Assembly: GCA_024500155.1 (NCBI GenBank)
Contig: CM044868.1
Location: 33,095,665 to 33,159,664, forward strand
Length of the DNA: 64,000 bases
DNA from: Chenopodium formosanum
Lineage: Eukaryota > Streptophyta > Magnoliopsida > Caryophyllales > Amaranthaceae
Direction of reading: 5' to 3'
The position numbers were made by a program, and so were the translations under genes. Positions 58,272 through 64,000 of the stretch are shown here, in pieces (position 1 is the stretch's first letter; the number at the start of each line of letters is the position of its first letter). Below the pieces are notes generated by a model. That model was given only the letters and a program-made list of their open reading frames with translations. It had not been told where the DNA came from and did no database searches.

Positions 58272-60987
58272 GAGAGATCTTCATTTGAGGACTCTATGAT
58301 TGATTTTCATGCTCGCATTGGAGATGTGAGACCTTGTGTTGAGGGAGTAGCTACCCCTTTGCCTATTTCTCATACCCCTTTTTTCTCAAAGGTTTGACCA
58401 CATCCCTTCTTGCCCTATTTTTCTCCCTTCCTATCTCAAAAAACCTATTAGGGACCCCCTTGTCTATGAAGATCATAATGGCCCTCATTCGTCTTTTGTT
58501 GAGAAAAAGGGTGATGTTGCCACCTAAAATTATTTTAGTGAGGAGGATTTGCCTTTTTTTTTTCTCTTTCCATTCTTTTATTCCCCCTTCTTCTTCTTAT
58601 TTTCTTGTTTTTCCTTTTGATCCTTCTTCTTCTTTCTTTTGGCATCTCTCTCCTCACTTGCGTGCAACAATCTTTTTGCACGTCCTTTTCCCGTCATTTA
58701 CCTACTTCTCTCTTATGAAATGTGTAGTAGTGCATTTGACAAGCTCTTGCGTTCGTTGCAATACTATTTTACTACAGCGGTCAAGATTAGACCTTAAGCA
58801 AGCCTTTCTCGGGAAGTAACTCGTGTTTTATCTCTTTCATGTTCTTTTCTTTTTATAATAGATTTTCTTCCATGGAAATGTTTGTGTGCCATTTTCTAGG
58901 TACATGACTTGAAGATATACTTTGGTGAATTAGTTTGAATCAAGAATCACTCCTATTTTTTCTAGCATGTGGAAGGCAAGGTTCAATTTTAAAGGAAATT
59001 AGCATTGGATCATTTGCGTGTACTTACACCCACCTAATATCCAGTAATATCGTTCCTTGCTCTTTCTCAAGTGGATGATGACTTTTTGGGTATATGTTGG
59101 TTTGTTGGATTGATCTTCTTATTTTCCCCTCCCATGGTTTCTATGATTAATGTTTGAGTGTATTGTCTCATTCAAGCTTGGGGGAGGGTATTCTATCATG
59201 TGTTGATGGGATGTTGATTCACATTTGCTATGCACCTTTGTATATGCTTTTCCATGTTCTTATATTTTGAAAAACTCCTAAAAGATTTTTGTTTCTATCA
59301 AGGCAAATTTGCAATTTATCTTTGTTTTGTTCTTCCTTTGGACATAATACTTTTGAACTTGTATAGTTGAATGCTTTTCTTCTTAAATGGTAACGGTGTG
59401 CACGGTTTGAGAGTATGTTTGGTTGATTCTAGGATAGAGTATGCTAAGGTAGTCGCTTAGAACTTTTGGGACCTTGAAGCCAGACTCTATTGTTTTTGAA
59501 AATTTGCAATTGCTCCCTTTTGGTGAATTTGAAGCCTTTACTGAGTTTTTTGCCACAACCTTGTGAGGTTTCATGATTTTCAAGACTTCTACAATTACAT
59601 GCATGAGCGGCATGGATCCTTGACTATTACGGACCTAATCTTGAATCTTGACTCATAATTCTCACAAACGAGACCAAACCAATTAGGAAGGACAAAGGCA
59701 AATTTTTGGGGCGGTAATTTTTCTTTTTCTAGGATAATCTTCTTTATTTTTAGTTCATTGCGTTTACATTTGCCTTCTTGCTAACCATTTGAGCCTTTTC
59801 CCTTCTTTACAAGCCACATCTTTAGAATTTTGAGCCTTTTGTTTCATTTTGTTCCATTTTTGGTTTTTGTGAAGAAAATGGTCATGCTATTGGAGATTGT
59901 GGTATATAAGTATCGATATTGGTTCCTTCTGTAAGCAAGCTTATCTTGTGTATATTTTGTGAATAATGGCAAATGTTTGATAGAAAAAGCCGTCAAAAGT
60001 TAAAAAAGGCAAGAACTCAATAAATGAAAGTTGTAAAAGCCGTCCAAAGTTAAAAGAGGCGAGGACAATTGCTTTGAATATATGCATTAAAAGAAAAAAA
60101 AGGTGAAAGATGAGAAAATTCAAAAATATTTTCATGTAATTCTTTTCTTCTTTCAAGCATTGAGGACAATGCTTCCTTTAAGCTTGGGGGAGAAGCGTTT
60201 ACGCTTTTTGTATAATGTTTGTGAGTATAGCTCTGAATAAGCTTGGGGGTGTTAGTTTGTTTTTGTTTGGTGACTACTTGATTGTGATTCTAAGAAAGGG
60301 CCCGTTTTTTTTTAAATTTTAGCTTACCCTTAACCTTTTGCCTTTACGTTACAACCATTGGGAAAGACCTTTCGACCTAGAGGTTGCGTCACATATCAAG
60401 GGAGGGCATTAAGGGTTAAAGCCTAAGGAAAGGGGGTGCAAAGTCAAGATGTCGAGAAACCTCTAATTTATTTGTTTTTCCGGTTCCTTCGAGGAAATAT
60501 AGAGATGCTCCTTAAAAGTTCATTTGAAGCTAATTGGGAGAATGTGCTAAAATGTTTTGAGATGAAAGCGAATTGCGTTTCTTTAGTTCTCTATGCTTAG
60601 CATATCGTATGTTTCAATCAACTTTAGATATCTTAGAATGTGCACTCCCTTACCTGTTTAGAAATATTTGCATTCATTTATGCTTATACATTTGGAAAGT
60701 CCTTTCATGAAAATTTGTTTGATTTTCTTGTATTTTGGTTTCTTTTTCATGCTTTGCCTTGTTTGTATTATTACAAGAGTTATAGGCTAATCTCTTAATA
60801 ACCTGTACGAGAGCATCAATCGTCCTCTAGGGCAATCTAGGGGTTTAAATGGCTTGTCTTTAGTTGCTAAAATTGACCGAGATTCCTACGAAAGTGAGTT
60901 TGAGTATATTCTTCTCTCTTTTCTTCTTTTTGTTTGTTTGAATTAGCTCATAATTTCACCCTTGGTTTTGTTTTGCTCGAGGACGAG
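58272..60987 (+). other. 3' noncoding region of element E
   Basis: Equivalent to 23868-26065 of B. AGCTTGGGGG occurs near 59173, 60181 and 60240. Hairpin/PPT module at 60155-60192. Ends at GCTCGAGGACGAG where element D begins, so the real PPT and 3' LTR of E lie beyond D. Confidence 0.75.
60155..60192 (+). promoter_or_regulatory. hairpin plus PPT-like motif in element E
   Basis: AAGCATTG-AGGA-CAATGCTT (60155-60174), then AGCTTGGGGGAG (60181-60192). Compared with B, the outer pair is A-T instead of G-C: a compensatory change. Confidence 0.75.
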
Positions 60988-62941
60988 TGTAGACACCCAT
61001 TTGTATCTCCCCAAAACCAAACCCAGTGATGAGTACCTTTCGCGTCGAATCATAATCGAATGAAGTGAAAGTGTGGAAAGTCCAGTGTTGCGGATAATTT
61101 TGATTTCTTTTCTCTTCTCTCTGTTTTTGAAAACTTATTTTAAGAAAACAGCCAATCCAGTTTGGTTGGTCCGTGATATGGGTCCAATAATAGTGTAGTT
61201 AGATTGGGCTTGACAAGAGCTTTCCAACGATATAATATGAGCCCAATTCCGATGAATATTAAGGAAGTTATGGCCAAAATACCAAACTGGGCCCGGTTTA
61301 AGCCTTATGTGCGGCCTAACGATCTAGGGGAGGGCCTAATATAGATTTATCATTCCTAATGCAATTAGGAATGGTTTTAGTCTTCTAGATTCTTCTAGAA
61401 GGTTCTTTTCATTCCTAATTCAATTAGCATTGATAAATTGAATTTTGACCTTTTTAGAGTTTTAATTAGAATTAAAGAACGTTTGTTTAAGGAAAATACG
61501 AGTTTATCCTCCTGCGATAATTTCTATCTGATTTTAAGAAAACGCGTGAATTTCTTAATCAGCGCCAAACGCCAGCTGTAGCGCCTGGCGCTAGCATTGG
61601 CGCCTGGCGCTAATGTTGGCGTCTGGCGCCAATAGCCAGCGTTGGCGCTAATCCAATTTTATTTGCGTCAGAACCCTGTTTTGATATTTTATCTTTTTGG
61701 CTGATTTTCTTTATAAATAATCTCGTAAAAACTCTGTTTTCGATCATCAACAATCATCAATTCTTATTCTAACCAATTCTCACCAACTCTCATCAAGATT
61801 CTTTTGATTACTCTCTCTCTCTATTTTCTAAACTAGCCTTCTCTCAAGTATAAAAATTCCGCATTCATTAGATCTAGAAACACCTAGCCATATTCGAAGT
61901 TGCCTTCGCCCTAGACGTAACAGGTTTAATTTATGAGGGTTTGGTCCCAAATCTCTCTTTCAATTATTATTTAATTTAATTGTTTTGTTTATTATTTTCC
62001 TTGAAGTTACTAACGTGTGTATTTTGTTATTAGAAAGAGGTATGAGGCATCAAAGTAAGTGTTTTTATGGTTTTTATTGATGTTGTGATATAGAGTTCAT
62101 GCTTATGTTGTTATTATGATTCCTAGTATCATGTCTAGGGTAAATTTAATACTAAGTATGATTGTTATGATGCCTTCTATTTTCTTTCCTAATATTCATG
62201 TTAGTATCATGTTAGGGTTAAAGCTTTGATTTTTTATTGTTTAGTGACATGCTAGGGTTTGTTATTAATCTTGTTAGTATCATGCCTAGGATCTTGCTAT
62301 TATTATTATGCTTTAACATGATTATGTTAATTATGATTATAATTGTTATAATTTATGATTATAATTATTATAATTATTATTATTATGGTTATAATTATTA
62401 TTTATAATTATATATTATGTTGCTTGATATTTTATTGTTATTGCTTGATCACGCCTTTCATGCATGTTTGAAGGGAATTGGTACTTGTCATCACGCTTAA
62501 TAAGATAATTAATAATCTTGTTAGGGTTAATATTAATTATAATTCAAGTGATCTCCAATAATAGTTTTATTTGTGAATTAATATTCAACTAACATAGATA
62601 AACAGGTTCAGGGTAACCTATTGATTGCATGTTAGTCAGAAAGCGCACATGAATATGATCAGAATAAAGTAGAGGCCTATTATTAGGGCAGGTTCAATCT
62701 CTTTTAGGTTAGACTTGTACCTTCATCCCCGAACCCTATTTGGTTCAAGACCTTATGGTGTTGACGATCTCTTGGATCGTTAAGGGGTGTAACCTTCACC
62801 TCGTGAACGGTTTACAAGTTCCTAACAAACTTGTTGGCAACTCTTTTGCTCTATCTTCTTTCCTTTTGGACGCCACCGTACTTTGTTGTATAATCACAGT
62901 GGGGTTCAAGCTAGGGGTTAACGCTTGAAATATCCCCTGCA
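60988..62941 (+). repeat. 5' LTR of Ogre/Tat-like element D
   Basis: 1954 bp, TGTAGACACCC to CCCCTGCA, homologous to the C LTRs but diverged. TATAAATAA at 61712-61720. A GGCGCC-rich cluster at about 61557-61640 lies just upstream of the TATA box; the C LTRs lack it. It interrupts the 3' hairpin of E; the TSD should end in GACGAG, partner outside the window. Confidence 0.93.
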
Positions 62942-62946
62942 GTTTT

Positions 62947-62964
62947 TGGCGACTCCAATGGGGA
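62947..62964 (+). promoter_or_regulatory. PBS of element D (tRNA-Arg type)
   Basis: TGGCGACTCCAATGGGGA, five bases after the LTR. It matches the tRNA-Arg complement except for AA in place of GC in the middle. Confidence 0.8.
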
Positions 62965-64000
62965 GGATTTCTATTTTAAATCCTGAATTTGTTTCGGCAA
63001 TGATTTAGAATGAGTGGATGAGTCTCGAAACGTTCTAAGTATTTCATGTGCATAAATTTGATTAACATTATAATCATATGCATAAAAAAGATCTCATTGG
63101 AAAGACCATCCGTAATGAGTTAAAAACATAGGATTTTACACGTAGGAAATTTGAGAAATATCTTTCACAACTAGGACCGAAATAACACTGCGCGAAACTG
63201 GAAAATTTTATTGAGCACAAAAAGCTGCTGAAGCATGTAGGATTTAGCGTCAACGAACAGAAGCTGGCGCAAGACATTTAACTGTAGCGGCATACGACAG
63301 CTTTGTCGCCAGGCGCTATAGCTAAGTCCTGGCGCCAACCTCTGTTTGCTGGCGCCATATTCTTCCAATACCGAGCCAGAAATATGCGTTTTAATTTCGA
63401 CCAGTTTTCGCATTGTTTGCTCGATCCTACTTCATGATTGAGTTTTTTCTCACTTTTCCAAAACCCATATGTGTTCTACATATGGACATAACCTCTGGGA
63501 ATTCATGCTCCATCTACCTGATTGAACGCTCTGAGCAACAAAGGGTACATCCGAGAATGTTGAATTCACCAAACCATGGAAGCGAGTTTTTCTAAAACTC
63601 GCGGTGTCCCATCCACTTGCGCCAACCCTTCACGGTTAGGCTTCCGTAAGGTGCATCCGAACAATTAACCATGGACCCTCTATTGACTAAACCATATCCC
63701 AAACTTTAGAGAACTAGAGCCATGGTTAGGTTGCAAACTCATTGCATCATATTGTACCTACTTGATCAATTGTGCATTATTTGTTGTGCATATATATGTT
63801 TTCTTACCGTTTGTTTGATTTGTGTTGAGATTTAATAAATTAATGACTTAAAGAACTTTGCCTAATTAATTAATTGATTAATTAATTTGAGGTAATAAAA
63901 TCAAATATTTTAATCAAAATTGACCTAGTACGACTTTAGGCAAACCCCTGTTGATTAATAACACCGAAAACAGTCTCGGATTGAAGCTCCAGCATTGACG
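62965..64000 (+). other. untranslated leader of element D (runs off right edge)
   Basis: Collinear with the C leader at 15719-16780. Contains a GGCGCC-rich cluster (about 63246-63360) and a conserved hairpin (63583-63603, GCGAGTTTT/AAAACTCGC). gag should start beyond the window. Confidence 0.85.

Overview
This is a plant nuclear window, almost certainly from a eudicot with a large, repeat-rich genome. Evidence: introns with plant-type splice signals, a wall-associated-kinase-like receptor gene, Ty3/gypsy elements of the Tat/Ogre and Athila types, and CACTA, hAT and Mutator-type DNA transposons. I cannot name the species. Only one ordinary host gene is visible; nearly everything else is nested transposable elements whose boundaries can be read from terminal repeats and target-site duplications (TSDs).

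Layout. 1-4645: minus-strand, decayed Tat-type gypsy element running off the left edge (5' LTR 4218-4645, gag, protease-RT-RNase H). 4646-10068: gene island with a two-exon WAK-like receptor kinase (6032-8677) and a diverged tandem duplication behind it. 10069-13535 and 42587-43897: Athila-like element A (LTR plus gag), split by element C. 13536-42581: Ogre/Tat-type element C with two LTRs of about 2.16 kb and a CCGCC TSD. C carries a sense gag-pro-RT ORF with a probable 84-nt intron holding the only stop codon between pro and RT, a damaged integrase, and two antisense, intron-containing plant-mobile-domain-like genes. C is itself invaded twice: by B (19889-28490, complete Athila-like element without pol, TSD AATCC) and by a reversed solo LTR (34307-36992, TSD GAAGG). 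43930-60987: Athila-like element E, a relative of B, interrupted by a 12-kb CACTA transposon (45632-57761), which contains a hAT-like non-autonomous element (47955-48593). 60988-64000: 5' LTR and leader of D, a relative of C, inserted into the 3' end of E and running off the right edge. A Mutator-like element with long TIRs and a 9-bp TSD (10680-11844) sits in the A LTR.

How the parts relate. B has the cis signals for replication (LTRs, tRNA-Asp-type PBS, polypurine tract) but no pol, so it would need enzymes from another element. C keeps protease and most of RT but has lost RNase H and the first part of integrase. Its antisense gene aORF1 is open across a two-exon splice model and has its own TATA-like box; aORF2 is broken by two stops and the solo LTR. 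The features most worth following are the intron that removes the pro/RT stop, the spliced antisense genes, GGCGCC-rich clusters found between the transcription units of C and D, and a covarying hairpin followed by a PPT-like motif, repeated inside B and E.
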